In this document: piece by piece, positions 12,040 to 23,983 of the stretch
How positions within the stretch are numbered: position 1 is the stretch's first letter
Layout of the letters: each line of letters begins with the position of its first letter
Source of the DNA: Aphrophora alni
Taxonomy: Eukaryota > Arthropoda > Insecta > Hemiptera > Aphrophoridae
NCBI GenBank assembly: GCA_963513935.1
Contig: OY740770.1
Coordinates: forward strand, 86,649,267 to 86,713,266
Reading direction: 5' to 3'
DNA length: 64,000 bases
Position numbers and translations under genes: made by a program
The notes under the pieces: generated by a model
What the model was told of the DNA's origin: nothing
Databases searched by the model: none
What the model saw: the letters and a program-made list of their open reading frames with translations, nothing else

Positions 12040-13050
12040 TTATTTCGTAGGAGGTGGAAAATCTTCAAAAAACAAAGGGAGACATCCGATCATCCAAATA
12101 GCGTGAGATTCTTACTCACTAAAAACCATCTTCCCGTTAGTCGTTAAGATAAGGATTCAGGAAAGGTTTTCCATGCTCCATCCTGATAAGCTCTTACTAC
12201 GAACATGTCGACAATATAAATATGGTAAAACAGAACGTTATATATCCGATTGAGGGGGATAAAGGCCTGGTTGGGACAGAGTCCAATAAGACAGATCATG
12301 GAGGAGCCCAGTTTTAGTGGATGTGATGTGTAAGGTGAAGGATGGGTAATTACAAATACCTTGTTAGTGAATTTATTGAGAGGCGCTACAAATTGCATCT
12401 TCTTCTGCTTCCTACTTGGGACTGAAATAAGAATAAGCGTGAAAAAATTGACTGCATGCAACTGCGTCCTGTGGCGACAGCTAGGGTGACTGCAGTGGCA
12501 TTGTCTGAAACATAACTACCAAGCAAAGAAGTTAGAAACATGGTATATAATATACTATGTACATAGCGTTATGGTCCTAATGTGAGATCAAGGTCAGTCA
12601 TGAATTGAGGACACCGGCCGTCTGTGTTAATCGAGTGTTGTGTCTTATCTACCTAAAGATGATAATAATGTTGATGTTGGGTGTGCGTGGGCACCGTTGT
12701 AGAGATCAATACTAATCGTTGGATGTGTTTGTTTGATAATCGTCATATTAAAGTCTTTATGTAGGGTGGTCCTAATTCTGGAGCTTTAGTGACTATTCTC
12801 AAAACCTTGTTTTGGAATCTCTGTAGTCTGCGCATGTGTGTGTCTCCAGACGGATGCAGCGTGAGTGATTTGTCTTTAAGTTAAGATAAATAGATTGTGG
12901 TGGCTTTTCGCAATGCAAGAGCACTTGTTCTATTAAACAATGCATACAATTGTGACAGTAACATGTTTGCTCACCGAAGAATGTAGAGTATGTGGGGGAC
13001 AAAGTCAGTGTCTTATCGGGGATGACCCAGAGGTACCCAGTGTATCTTAG
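12040..13050 (-). mobile_element. 5'-truncated Jockey-like non-LTR retrotransposon, copy A (3' end only)
   Basis: Homologous along its length to the larger copy at about 38360-40660. On the minus strand, around 12870-12770, it encodes HMRRLQRFQNKVLRIVTKAP. This is the hallmark C-terminal region of Jockey-clade ORF2 (RLQ--QNK-LR--T-AP). It is in a different frame from the adjoining upstream coding sequence, so frameshifts are present. The remainder toward 12040 matches the 3' part of copy B (for example 'ggtggaaaatcttcaaa' versus 'ggtggaaaatgttcaaa'). The 3' end is marked on the plus strand by a T-rich tract at about 12025-12045. Endonuclease and reverse transcriptase core are absent. Confidence 0.75.
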
Positions 13051-13227
13051 TTAAATAAGCGCAAAGTTGTGTCAGCGGTATGTGATTGTCTTTTATAAAG
13101 TAAAATCTCCTAGGACTTAGACACATTTATCTATATACTCTCCAGTCTCTAAGTCTCGTCACATGGTGTCATCATGCAAGGGTTACACCTCCCACCCCTC
13201 ACCGCAGCACACCAACAACAAAGCGCT

Positions 13228-13303
13228 CTATCCAACAAAATTTAAATGACTAAAGAGAAACATTTCTATCCAACAAAATTTAAATGATTAAAGAGAAACA
13301 TTT
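13228..13303. repeat. 38-bp tandem duplication (two copies)
   Basis: The unit beginning ctatccaacaaaatttaaat occurs at 13228-13265 and 13266-13303 with one substitution. It has no coding content. Confidence 0.9.
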
Positions 13304-13557
13304 AGAGTTTTAGAAGATATAAGCGCGACAAATCTTGGCATTTTATTTTGTCACTAAAGTTTCCATAGACAACCCACGAATTTACAAAAAAAAACAAACC
13401 TAAAACGTGTTCTAATAACCAGGATCGGGCTTAGATTTCATAATGAAGATGTCTGCAATAGTAATATTTCCAATTTAGTAATTAGCTAATAAATAGATAA
13501 TCATTTGTACTTAACAAATAAGAGTGAACAGTGTATAGCCTACAATATGTAGCAAAG

Positions 13558-14757
13558 TACGGTATGCGCCAAAATAAACAGTACTTAAACTGAATCTCAT
13601 ACTGAATTGGACGTGCGGGGGCCAAGTTTGTTGGAACACCAAATTACGTTTTCAGGAACTTTTTCACAAAAAACCCGCCTAGTAATGCTGTGATTATTAG
13701 TGTTGTTCAAAAATTTTGAAGAACAGGTAATGTTTTGACTAAACGGAAGGGCTATTAGGGTCTCCCAACTACTGTCTGTACAAATGAAAACCACGGAAGA
13801 GTGTTGCAGCAAGTGTTACAGTCACCGAAAAGTAGCCTAAACCGAACATCTTTGAAACTGAATATAAGCAATACGTCGTTGAAAAGAATGTTTAAAAACA
13901 ATGGTGGTTTTCCCTACAAGATATAAACTGGGCAACCTTTGAACTGTATAAACAAAACCGTCAGAGTTCAGCACTGCGTTTCAATATTAGCAATGTGCTA
14001 TGGAGAACCTGAATTTCTGAGTGATGTATGGTTTTCAGATGAATGTCATGTGCACTTTAATGGTTTTATAAATAAGCAGAAAACACGTTTTCTTGGGTTT
14101 GAACATCCTGACAGTGTTGTCTCTAGAGAGGCCAAAGCATAGTAAGCGTGTATTCATTTGGTGCGCTGTGTCAGGGAGAGGCATAATTGGTCCATACTTT
14201 GTTGAAAACAATAATGGAAATCCTCTTACTGTACATCTGGACCGATAGGTCTGTATGACTATAGGGTCATTCTTGATCGTTTTATAGGAGACCACAGGAT
14301 ATTTTGTCGTGCCCGAAACCTGTCTTTTCGTTCACAATGTCTCCAGCTAAATGGCGCAACCAGGCATACTGTCTTAACCAACACTGCTTCCTTCAAGAAG
14401 CTTTTGGCAAACGCCTCATCTACCTTAGAACAAACTTACCTTACCCAGCCCACTCCCCCGATCTTACACCACCTGACGCCTACGTCTGGGGAATCTTGAA
14501 GGAGAAGATGTTCCGTGAAGACCCACCAGCTACCATCGTCCAACTCCAGGAAAAAATAACCATGTAATAAGGATCATGAAACAACCCCTCTTCACCAAAA
14601 TGATCCAAAATCTTCCAAAACGGCACGAGTGTTGCCTAAAACTGAACGGAAGTCATATTGAATAATGTTATTACCCTAGTCTAACATCTTGGTAAAACTA
14701 TGTAAATAAAATCTTACAATTTCAGTAGGCCTACTGTTTATTTTGGCGCATACTGTA
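13558..14757 (+). mobile_element. Complete but inactive Tc1/mariner-type element (TIRs plus dead transposase)
   Basis: The element spans 13560-14755 (1196 bp) between TA dinucleotides (13558-13559 and 14756-14757). The left end reads CGGTATGCGCCAAAATAAAC. The right end, on the opposite strand, reads CAGTATGCGCCAAAATAAAC, so the terminal inverted repeat is about 24 bp with one mismatch. The TA duplication, the length of about 1.2 kb and the DDE transposase inside are all typical of Tc1/mariner. The transposase is described separately. Confidence 0.92.
13600..14670 (+). pseudogene. Tc1/mariner transposase, frameshifted, second catalytic Asp replaced
   Basis: Recognisable segments in order: an HTH-linker-like region (about 13725-13900, SPKSSLNRTSLKLNISNTSL); the first catalytic motif VWFSDECHVHFNGFINKQ (about 14029-14082); the following strand FIWCAVSGRGIIGPYF in another frame (about 14150-14200); LQLNGATRHT (about 14341-14370), where the family normally has QDGA; and SPDLTPPDAYVWGILKEK (about 14454-14507), holding the third catalytic Asp. 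Coding continues to a tail ending near 14660. At least three frameshifts and several stops interrupt it. The second catalytic Asp reads Asn (aat for gat), so the protein would be inactive even without the frameshifts. Other short open frames on either strand here are shadows. Confidence 0.88.
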
Positions 14758-17150
14758 TTGCAGGTATGGAATCTAATGAAAATTAATGATTTTTCACCAT
14801 TTCACATTAATGTTCTCTTTAATAAATTATTAATAATTACCTACAATTCACACTCTAAAGCTAATATGATTGTTGGAATGAGTAACAAACTACAACATGC
14901 ACAAACTCTTATACGGTTAGTTTTTTATTTGAAGTTTGCTGATCGTGTTAATTATTACAATAAACAAATATTACATTAAAACTTTGGGATTATAAGATCG
15001 TATAATGTAAAAAATTTACCATGACATACTTCAAGAAGAAGTACGTACTTAATTGACAAAAAGTTTGTCTTTCTCTCAAATGAAAGTAGGAAGAGTACAA
15101 GAAAAGGGTTAACAATGTTTATTATCCTAAAGAATAGAACGATCATGTTTAACCGTATCTGTTTGTCACTTATGGAACTCTGGGTTCCGGTTAAGTTCCA
15201 TCAATTCCAATCAAAAACGTGTCCAATTTGCAAACACTCTAAAGACCTATTACATGGATTGACCAAGCGTAAACTACTGATCTTGCTCTGAGTGTGATGA
15301 CATGAATTCATATACAGGATGTATGATGAATGAATGAACTTCTGAATGTGATGATAAGCTTTCTTTTGTTTTCTCCTTTTGTTATTTGTTAACTGAAAAC
15401 AAACTGTAATGATTTATTTATATTATAATGGTGTTAATTTTCTTTACTTTTATATCCTTTATTTAAAATGTTATTTTACGTTTCTTTTATTTAATAGGAT
15501 ATATGTTTTTGAGTTATTTCCCTATTGTTAAAGTAATATAATGTATATTTGGTTTCTTGATATAGTTTGTATTTTCCTTTTCTATTTGTTTAAAGATGCA
15601 GCTTAAACAAATTGAATGATGCCATAATGTTACCTACCCAACCTCATTATTGACTATTACAGTACTTCAGTTTTTCCCTTATTACCTTTCGACCAAGACT
15701 TTAAATAAATACAATTATTATTTTGATAATATGTATGCTGGTTTTTATTCATATTACTTAATTCAGCTAACATACCAAAAAGAGAAAAAGACAATTACAA
15801 TAATACAATATATTATTGTTACACACCTGATCTATAAATTCAAAATATATTATTATTTATTTACAATATTTCATAAAACGTAGTCCTAGCAGATCCTCTA
15901 AATGTAATATTTAAAAGTTGGTTTCTGGGCCGTTTGGGAAATATTGCTAAATCAAAGGGTCTTACTTAGTAGGGTAAGTTCGTTTAAAACAATTGTTACA
16001 CAAGTTTTCTAAACCTCCTAATTGTGTATATCACTACTTTTAAACGTTGGCCAGGCTCAAACGTTCATTGTAGATTTGTATATATTAAAATTTCAACTCA
16101 ATCCGCTCGTGTCAGTATATAGGCTCTCACTGACCTCGAAGTTGTATATATGTGAAGAAGATTCCACTCGCTAAGCTCGTGAGAGTGACACGGTCTTGCC
16201 GAATCTCGTAACAATAATAATATAACATTTTTGATAGGATTCAAGTTACATTTTAAAGGTTAATTTTACTATATGTCATTGTAGAGAGGTGGGGTCGGTG
16301 CAATTATATATAGAATTGAAATATGGAAATTTGTATATAATTTAGTGTGTTATAAGTTGAATAACACAATGAGATATGAACAAAAACTGAAACAGATTAT
16401 ATTTTTCTGAATTTCAAGGGTTTTTAGGGAATTTAAAAGAAAATTTAGGGTTTTATATGACCACACCAATAGTCCCCATATACTAAATTTCAAGTTACAG
16501 TTTTATTTTGTTTGTGACCTCCATTTTGCTTATGTGCAGATAACGGAAACATGTCGAAAATCACTTTTTTAGTTTCCTGAGGCAGTGAAATGTAAAGATC
16601 AGAAGGTCAAAAAAGGGAGCTCGAAATTACTTCCTAAACAGGGTCAGTAATAGCAAGGAATTTAAAAGAAAAATTAGTAAATTTAACGAAAAGGTTGGAA
16701 GCTAACTACAACATGGTTGGCTTAAAGCACCCCAACTTCCGAATGCAACATTCCTGCCATATGTAACATAACTTGAAACTAAATATGAGACAGGAAACTC
16801 TTGTTTGATTAAATCAACTTTCGCCAACTTTAGATCAGGTTGTGTTGGTTTGGCAAATGTATTTTGTTATTTAATACTAACTTATGATTTTACTTTTTCA
16901 CACATACGTGTTAAGTGTGTAGAAAGTTTTGTAATGACCGACAAATCAACTAAAACATTTTTTCGAACCTATAGTAGTTCTCTAATTAAAGTAATTATTT
17001 TTTTACTGTCATGTTTATCGGCTACATGTATACAGGGTAATCAACTGATGATGGCCACCATTATAATCTCGGAAACTATCAATTTCTCGAAAAACTTTAG
17101 ATTGGAAACCTTCTCTGGATTTATACGTACTTACGGAATTGCCGTATTTT
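14758..17150. other. Non-coding DNA, no feature recognised
   Basis: AT-rich, with short open frames that have no domain. The 121-codon open frame at 16805-17170 begins with a TTG and runs into the minisatellite. I see no homology or splice context and do not call it. Confidence 0.35.
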
Positions 17151-17890
17151 CCTGCTCCGTTGCGGGTTGAGACATCTTTCGGCTGTATGTATATAGCAGT
17201 CCTGCTCCGTTGCAGGTTGAGATATCTTTCGGCTGTATGTATGTAGCAGTCCTGCTCCGTTGTGGGCTGAGATGTTTATCAGCTGTATGTATATAGCAGT
17301 CCAGCTACGTTGTGGGTTGAAATGTTTATCGGCTGTATGTATATAGTAGTCCTGCTCTGTTGTGGGCTGAGATGTTTATCGGCTGTATGTATATAGCAGT
17401 CGTTACTCCGTTGTGGGCTGAGATGTTTATCAGCTGTATGTATATAGCAGTCCTGCTCCGTTGTGGGCTGAGATGTTTATCATCTGTATGTATATTAACA
17501 GTCCTGCTCCGTTGCTGGTTGAGATATCTTTCGGCTGTATGTATATAGCAGTCCTGCTCCGTTGTGGGCTGAGATGTTTATCAGCTGTATGTATATTAGC
17601 AGTCCTGCACCGTTGCTGGTTGAGATATCTTTCGGCTGTATGTATGTAGCAGTCCTGCTCCGTTGCTGGTTGAGATATCTTTCGGCTGTATGTATATAGC
17701 AGTCCTGCTCCGTTGTGGGCTGAGATGTTTATCAGCTGTATGTATATTAGCAGTCCTGCTCCGTTGCTGGTTGAGATATCTTTCGGCTGTATGTATGTAG
17801 CAGTCCTGCTCCGTTGCTGGTTGAGATATCTTTCGGCTGTATGTATGTAGCAGTCCTGCTCCTTTGCTGGTTGAGATATCTTTCTGCTTA
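17151..17890. repeat. 50-bp minisatellite, about 15 copies, two interleaved subtypes
   Basis: The unit starts cctgctccgttg and ends ggctgtatgtatatagcagt, with an exact period of 50 bp (some units 51). Two subtypes differ in the middle: 'ctggttgagatatctttcgg' and 'tgggctgagatgtttatcag'. The subtypes occur in mixed order rather than blocks. Several overlapping open frames on both strands are only translations of this repeat, since 50 is not a multiple of three. Confidence 0.95.
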
Positions 17891-17899
17891 CTATCGGCA

Positions 17900-18540
17900 G
17901 TAGGTTTTAAACACAGATACACGCACCCATTTGGATTCATAAAAAACAGAGATACTGTGGAATCGCACACGCAATTAGACAAATTACGATATTAAAAACA
18001 TATACATTCTATGGTTTAAATTTTAAATTCACACTCATTTATAGGCCTACTCGTTGAAGTGTTAAGCATACAAAATATTGTATTATGGTTTTAAACACAG
18101 AAACCCACACTCATTACTTATTACAGTATTAAACACAGACATATGGTTTTAAACACAGAAACACAACGCATTTAGGACTATTTATAATATTAAACACAAT
18201 TATACATATCGTTTTATTTTTTTATAAATACACACTTGGACGCAATAGTGTTTTAAACAGAAAACACACATGCTTTTAGACTCATTATGGTATTAAAGTA
18301 TTATTGCATTATACTACTATAATACTAAGTAGTTGTTTTAAACTCATTAAAGTATTTTATACAAGGTTTAATACACAGAAAAGCAAACTCAAACTTATAG
18401 TGTTAAATGTATATATACACAGATATATTTAAAGCTTAACGCAGATGTAAAATCACATTACAAATTATTGTGAGAATATAGTTTTAAAAACGTAGAGAGA
18501 CGTATTAATTTATAAATACACAGACATATTTTACTCAAAG
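17900..18540. repeat. Degenerate tandem array with ttttaaacacagaaacac units upstream of CSP gene 1
   Basis: Diverged units containing 'ggttttaaacacagaaacac' and then a cat/gcatttaggact- and attatagtatta-like stretch recur about every 50-57 bp (for example near 18087, 18145 and 18249). A related degenerate array lies at 61915-62430, upstream of CSP gene 2. The pattern also resembles the two halves of the 97-bp satellite at 51636-59224. No coding content. Confidence 0.6.
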
Positions 18541-18667
18541 GGGTATTACAGTTCTCCCCCCAGAAACACACGAAAAGAAAAATGCCATGAACGATATACG
18601 ATTCAGTAACACAAGAGGAAATCTCTTATTCTCGGTTTTCGCCTTAACAATACTTTCTTTGTACACG

Positions 18668-18817
18668 GAATATGAGAAAGTAAATTACTGAGACTTTAAA
18701 TAATAATCTTCGAGAAACAATAGACCGAGTGGGAGGTCAGGCGAAAGGGATTTTACTTCTAGATACGATGCAAGAAACGGCTCCAGTCTTCTACTTCACT
18801 CGTTGCTCATCGTTGCC
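18668..18817 (+). promoter_or_regulatory. Conserved upstream block of CSP gene 1 (promoter/5' leader candidate)
   Basis: The sequence 'taaattactgagac' followed by 'tttaaataataa' at about 18681-18707 is repeated upstream of CSP gene 2 at about 63303-63330 ('taaattactgagacc'). A second block next to the start codon, 'aacggctccagtct' and 'tcatcgttgccatgg', matches 'aacgactccagtct' and 'tcatcgctgccatgg'. The distance from the first block to the ATG is 137 bp here and about 125 bp in gene 2. The blocks probably include core promoter and 5' untranslated leader; no clear TATA box or mapped start site supports a finer call. Confidence 0.55.
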
Positions 18818-19004
18818 ATGGCTAATGCTACGTTCTCAATTCTTTTTCTTCTATTAGTAACATGCTTTACATTAACGGTCCAGCAACAAGATGTTAGCCT
18901 TCAGGAATTCGAGCGTATCATTAGCAACTCTCGAGTTGTTAGATATACTTTGAATTGTGTTATTGAAAAAGGACCTTGCACCAAAGAAGGCAGAGAGCTA
19001 AAAA
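18818..19004 (+). CDS. Chemosensory protein (CSP/OS-D family), gene 1, exon 1
   Basis: Exon 1 encodes the first 62 residues plus one base of a split codon. The start MANATF has a good context (gccATGGCT), shared with gene 2; a TTG five codons upstream is not used. The first 20 or so residues form a signal peptide (hydrophobic core FSILFLLLVTCF), so the protein is secreted. The mature part shows the CSP N-terminus with F-RII-N-RV, then the first two cysteines as C-x6-C (NCVIEKGPC) and KEGRELK. The exon ends AAA A|GTGAGT, the conserved phase-1 CSP intron site one base after a Lys codon. Joined to 41558-41748 it gives 125 residues and the pattern C-x6-C-x18-C-x2-C. CSPs bind small hydrophobic ligands in sensillum lymph and other tissues; the ligand here cannot be told from sequence. 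Confidence 0.93.
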
Positions 19005-20264
19005 GTGAGTAAACAGATAATTTAAAATAAATATGTATTTATGTTTTTAAGTAGCTTGTAGTCTAAGTTTCACAACAGAATTTGTTTTTAATATTTGTTG
19101 TTCTTCAAGTTTATATATATAATGAATAGTTTTAATAAAAAAAATCGATATAAAATATATAATAAGAAGATAATTGATTAATTATTTTAGTTTCTAATTA
19201 CTCAAATCGAGAGAAAACTTTCTTCTTTTTTGAAATATATTTTGCTAAACACAACATTTAAAATAAAAGTGTATATATATGACTTTTAAGAAAAATAATT
19301 AAACTTATTTATTTTATTTTCATTTTGTAAACTGAAAAAAAATTATTAAAAAAATTGAAGAGCCTTAGAATCTCTCTCGAAGGTTGTTTTAGTTTTTTTT
19401 TTAATTGTTTTTAAGTAGATCATTTATATCTAAAGTTACTTAAATTTGATTTGAATCCTTCAAAAGGTCATATTTACACCATAAATATAATTCATACATT
19501 GAAATTTATTACTATTTTCAATAAATATAGGCTATGTTTAATCAAAGAAATCGGTTTTGAATTCGTTCATCTTCAAATTTATATTTGTATATTAATTGTA
19601 AATTATACAAACAAATATGAACACTATTACAGTTATTGTAGTAATATTAAGATTTAAAATTTTAAAGTTTAATTTTTCAGTATTGTGAATACAAAGTGAA
19701 TACGCAATGCCAAGGACCGAATTGTTTCTTAATATACCTTTTGTTACAAATGAAAAAAAAACTTATATATTATTAAAAAAATAAAAGGTAATATTTTTAA
19801 CTAAAATAGTGATTTTTACTTCTTGAATAAAACTGTGTGTTTGATGTACGTTGCTCTTGAGAGGTTAGTCTCTCTTTAAAAGTAATAGAATACAAAAATA
19901 CACTTAGTCCGTATAAAAGTAAGTCTATATGTGTATAATTTATTTCAACTTCACTTTTCTATCTGAAATGTTACATGTATTGAGCAAGTTACTTTTTTCA
20001 AATGACAATATAAATATATTTTATTTGAAACAATTGTGTTTTCAAGGTATCAGACGAAGGTCAAACCTTTTGTTACGGTAATATATGACTTATCTTTTTG
20101 TTTTGAATTCTTACTTTGGAAACTAAAGTTTTTGTATTCATCATTAATGAGCTGTAATTATTCTTATAAGAATAAAAATATGAATTAAACATGCGTGCGT
20201 GAAACATTTTCATTTTTCTACTTAAATATTACATATAAATATATATTTTTACGTAAAATTTGTT

Positions 20265-20480
20265 CTCGATGTTTTAAAGACGAAAAACCTCTTGGTTATC
20301 ATCGTCTTATAAAAAAAATTAAAAAAAGAAAAGAGTAAAAAATAAACGCATCTAGTCCTTGAATACCGTGGGTGGAAGAAAACAAGATATTGAATAGATA
20401 GTTGGTCAAGAGAGACCTTCTAGGAAAGAGAGGGATCTGCATGTTGAAAATGATGTATATCCGGTTAGGTTCCTCGGGAT
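20265..20480 (+). repeat. Dispersed repeat family R1, copy 2
   Basis: Begins ttttaaagacgaaaaacctc and continues with 'ttggttatcatcg', an A-rich block with 'agagtaaaaaataaa', then 'gttggtcaagagagacct'. The same order of blocks occurs at 30965-31150 (plus strand) and, inverted, at 6080-6395 and 49560-49860. Identity unknown. Confidence 0.65.
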
Positions 20481-23400
20481 TAATCATATGTATAATGAAT
20501 AAACAACACTGCTCCCAAAATATATTCCTTAAATAACACTGTAATTTAGATACACAAGTGTATTTCCAACCTGTATCATTTGTATTTCTTTGTTGTGTAT
20601 GACTTGAGCCAGTAGAGTGGTAACCTCCGATACCACACACTTATAAATAATCTAACAATTTTCAAGCAATATGAGCAGTTACACAAAAACGTTTCAATGA
20701 AAAATGAATTTTGAACTTTTTTTAAAACTTTCACATAGGAAGTTTTTACTAGACCAATACAATTATAAAATTCTCACTCGCTATATTTAAAATTTATTCT
20801 TTTACGTTTCCAACTTTTATAGATATACAAAAATATTAAATACCATATTATTTATACAACAGTTACACTCTTATGTTCCTTATGATTTCCTCTAAAACTT
20901 TATATAAATCTCATGTAACTTGTATATTATGCATAATTCTGAATTAGAGCAATGTATAAACTGTAGTCGAATTGATTACGCCTACAACGAATAGGACCCC
21001 AGTACCAACCAGTAGCAATGATAAATCTGTCATCCCAGGGGTTTGTGTTCATCGATGAGTACAGCAAAATATTTACTACCACTGTTACCTCAATGAATGG
21101 TCAACCACAATCATATTGCAAGGAACAAGCTATCCTTAAAACTTTTATTATTCATTCCTGTGAGTCTTGTTTTGTTAAAGCATACATTAGGTGTGATATT
21201 TACTGGTATGACAGTCTATTATTATTGTCTTGCGTCGCACACTAACTCCATTGAATAGCTAAACGGCATTATTCGATTAATTCTGTATTTCTTTCTTTTT
21301 TTCTTAGTTATAATTTTTCACGTCCAAATTATCTTACAGGCATAAAACATGAACATACAATAAAAACGTTATTTAGTAAAAAGGGTAATAACAAAACTTA
21401 AATATTGGGAAATAAGATAAGAAGTGTAATTCAAAAATTACCGTTGCTGCTATAATTCCAGTTGAAATGAAAGAAAATAAAGTCATCGCTTAAAAATCGC
21501 TTCTGATAAATTAAGCCTTCCAATACAATTACATAGCCAGACGTAATTTTTTAACATATAACACCAAACCCGTATATTATTTTCTAATAATAGTTATTTC
21601 GTGTTATTGAAGCCTTTAACCCTACCTCTGCCTTAACAAAACGCATTCACGTTTTTTTCATCGGGTGAAATAATTTCAAAAATTCGCCAAAAATAGAAAT
21701 TCTATCCCAATCATAAAGTGATCCATAGCTTTTTTTTAGAAAAAGGTCCAAATTAATCATTTATACTAAAAATTTGATTGGTGCAAAATTGTAAAAGTTA
21801 TAAGCTCAGGAAGCAAAAAATTTCAAAAACGGAAATTTTTTTTCTAAATTCAGGCCTAAATAAATACTATAAAAATGTATAGGCCTGGTTATACAAAATA
21901 CACAAAAGTTTCATAATTTAGTTGTGAATAGAAATATGTAAAAACATTTACCAATTTCAAGGTAGTTTTTATGAAATAGATTTTTTTATGTCCGTACTAC
22001 ACAACGGCACTAAAATTTAGCCTATTTTGAAACATCAATCTAAAATGTATCCTTTACCCAAAAATGAAATTTTATATACCAAATTGTAGAGAATAAATCA
22101 TAGAATAGAACTGTAAACTTGAACATTTTATATAACTTACCATTTTGTAATCAGAAATTACGAAACGAAATTTCGTTATGTATGTTATGAACTCACATAC
22201 CGACATAGCCTACACTGTTACTAAATAAAGCTTGTCTAAAACTAATTTCACTAAACAAACACAATAACAAACACTACACTTATTTATTTATATATAAAAC
22301 ACAATTTCATAAACGTTATTCACTATAAATCACCAAAATAACATTCAATTCAGATCAAACAAACTCTAACCTAAAACGTGGTTTTAGATACAAACATGGC
22401 GGATGACTTTCAACTGTAACAACGCTGTGTTTGAACTTTGAAGTCGATTTTCTAAAGACTCAGTAGAGCAAAATGTATACAACCAAATACCAATGGAATC
22501 AGTGAACCTTTATCTACAAAACCGTGTAAAAAGAATTTTACAAACACCTCATCTGCGATGAACATATGGACTTCCAAAGAAGCTTGCTAATTGGTTGAAA
22601 TCTTGGCCAATAGCAAGGCTTTATGCGGTTGGACACAAAACCTAAACCTTAAACGTGATCTAAGATTTGAAAGCAGTGGTAGAAAGATCGAAATGCAAGC
22701 TTTCTATTGGTGTAAATGTCATTGTCCTAAAGTCGGTGTGTATAACTGTTATAGGTCTTGAAAGTTGACGAAATTCTAGCGTTCGTCGACGCTCGGACCA
22801 GCTGTTTAGAGTTCTGCAATTATTCCATCGATCATTAGACGTGTTAATATTCATTTTAGAAACATATGGTAAATACAAAGATTAAAGTTTGAAAAGTTTC
22901 CTTTCCAACGGTATAAAGTTTATTGAGATTGGATGACAATTAGTGGGTCAAATATTAGAATGTAGCGCGCACTGTTAAAAATGCCAAAGCTGTACAAGAA
23001 CTTGTAGTTTGGCAGATTTTGAGAAAATACAATTTTTTTTAGTTGCAATAAATATATTTTACGTTCATATAAATAGAAGCCGAATATACCAAACACGTTT
23101 GAACGAAATTGAGTAACGTGTTTGATAAATCAGTACTGATTGACGTGTGTTGGACGGACGGAGAAACTATTTTTAAACAAAACTACTTTTCTTGGATACA
23201 GAATTACCGAAAACTGATACTTTTACGAAAATCCTAACACAAATTCCTTTCCCTTTCATAATACTTTTTCTGCATAGTCTATGTAAAGCGCGTAAATAAA
23301 AATTACATTATTAGTAATTTTTATCAAAATTTAGATTTCATTAACAGTATTTTACAAATTGTATATGAAAATACTGCTGTTCAACTTTTTTGATTAGGTT

Positions 23401-23609
23401 AAAAAACAAAACAAAATGAAATAATGCTGCAATTATGGTATTCTTGAACTATGGTTGAATTCATATTGCAACCATGGTTAAGATAAATCAACATTTTAGG
23501 GCATCGTAGCAACAGTTTAAATTTATTCCACTTATGACCTTTGTGATGAATTGGGAAATACCACAACAATAAAACATATAAACAATAACATAAAACAATA
23601 AACATATAA

Positions 23610-23755
23610 CATAACATATAAAAATATTTGTGTAATTTGTTTTAATGTTACCTAATTAAGTTAGAAACTTTTTTCTCATTACGTTTTGAGAGGAAAAGTT
23701 TTAACAAATTCACTGATGCCAAATCACCTAGCAATTTCGCTTTCAACACTTAATT
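23610..23755 (-). pseudogene. Duplicated fragment of the hAT transposase C-terminus
   Basis: This stretch repeats 23975-24085 with divergence: both contain 'gttac.taattaagttt.aaact' and 'agcaatttcgctttcaacac' or its near copy. On the minus strand it encodes VESEIA, the end of the hAT dimerisation region. It is a second, partial copy of the 3' end of the neighbouring decayed transposase, lying about 365 bp away in the same orientation. Confidence 0.65.
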
Positions 23756-23983
23756 AATACATTAATTAGTGTACTGTACACCATTCAATATAGCAAAGCA
23801 TTAAAAATAAGGAGAGAAATAAGAGGAGATAGTGATATAACGTTTCAAATCAAAGACAAATTTACACTAAATATTACACATTTTTATAAGACATAGTAGG
23901 CTATATCTGTCAGAGTTTATTATTATGAAATAACATAATATTAAAATATGAAAAATATTTCTGTAGTTTGGTTTTAATTGATG

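Noticed and set aside
16805..17170. 121-codon open frame with hydrophobic segments
   Set aside because: It starts at TTG, has no recognised domain, and its end lies in the minisatellite.
17360..17982. Open frames of 62-128 codons with repeated MWAEMFI- or HTYSRKIS-like units
   Set aside because: They arise from the 50-bp minisatellite read in shifting frames; there is no signal or splice context.
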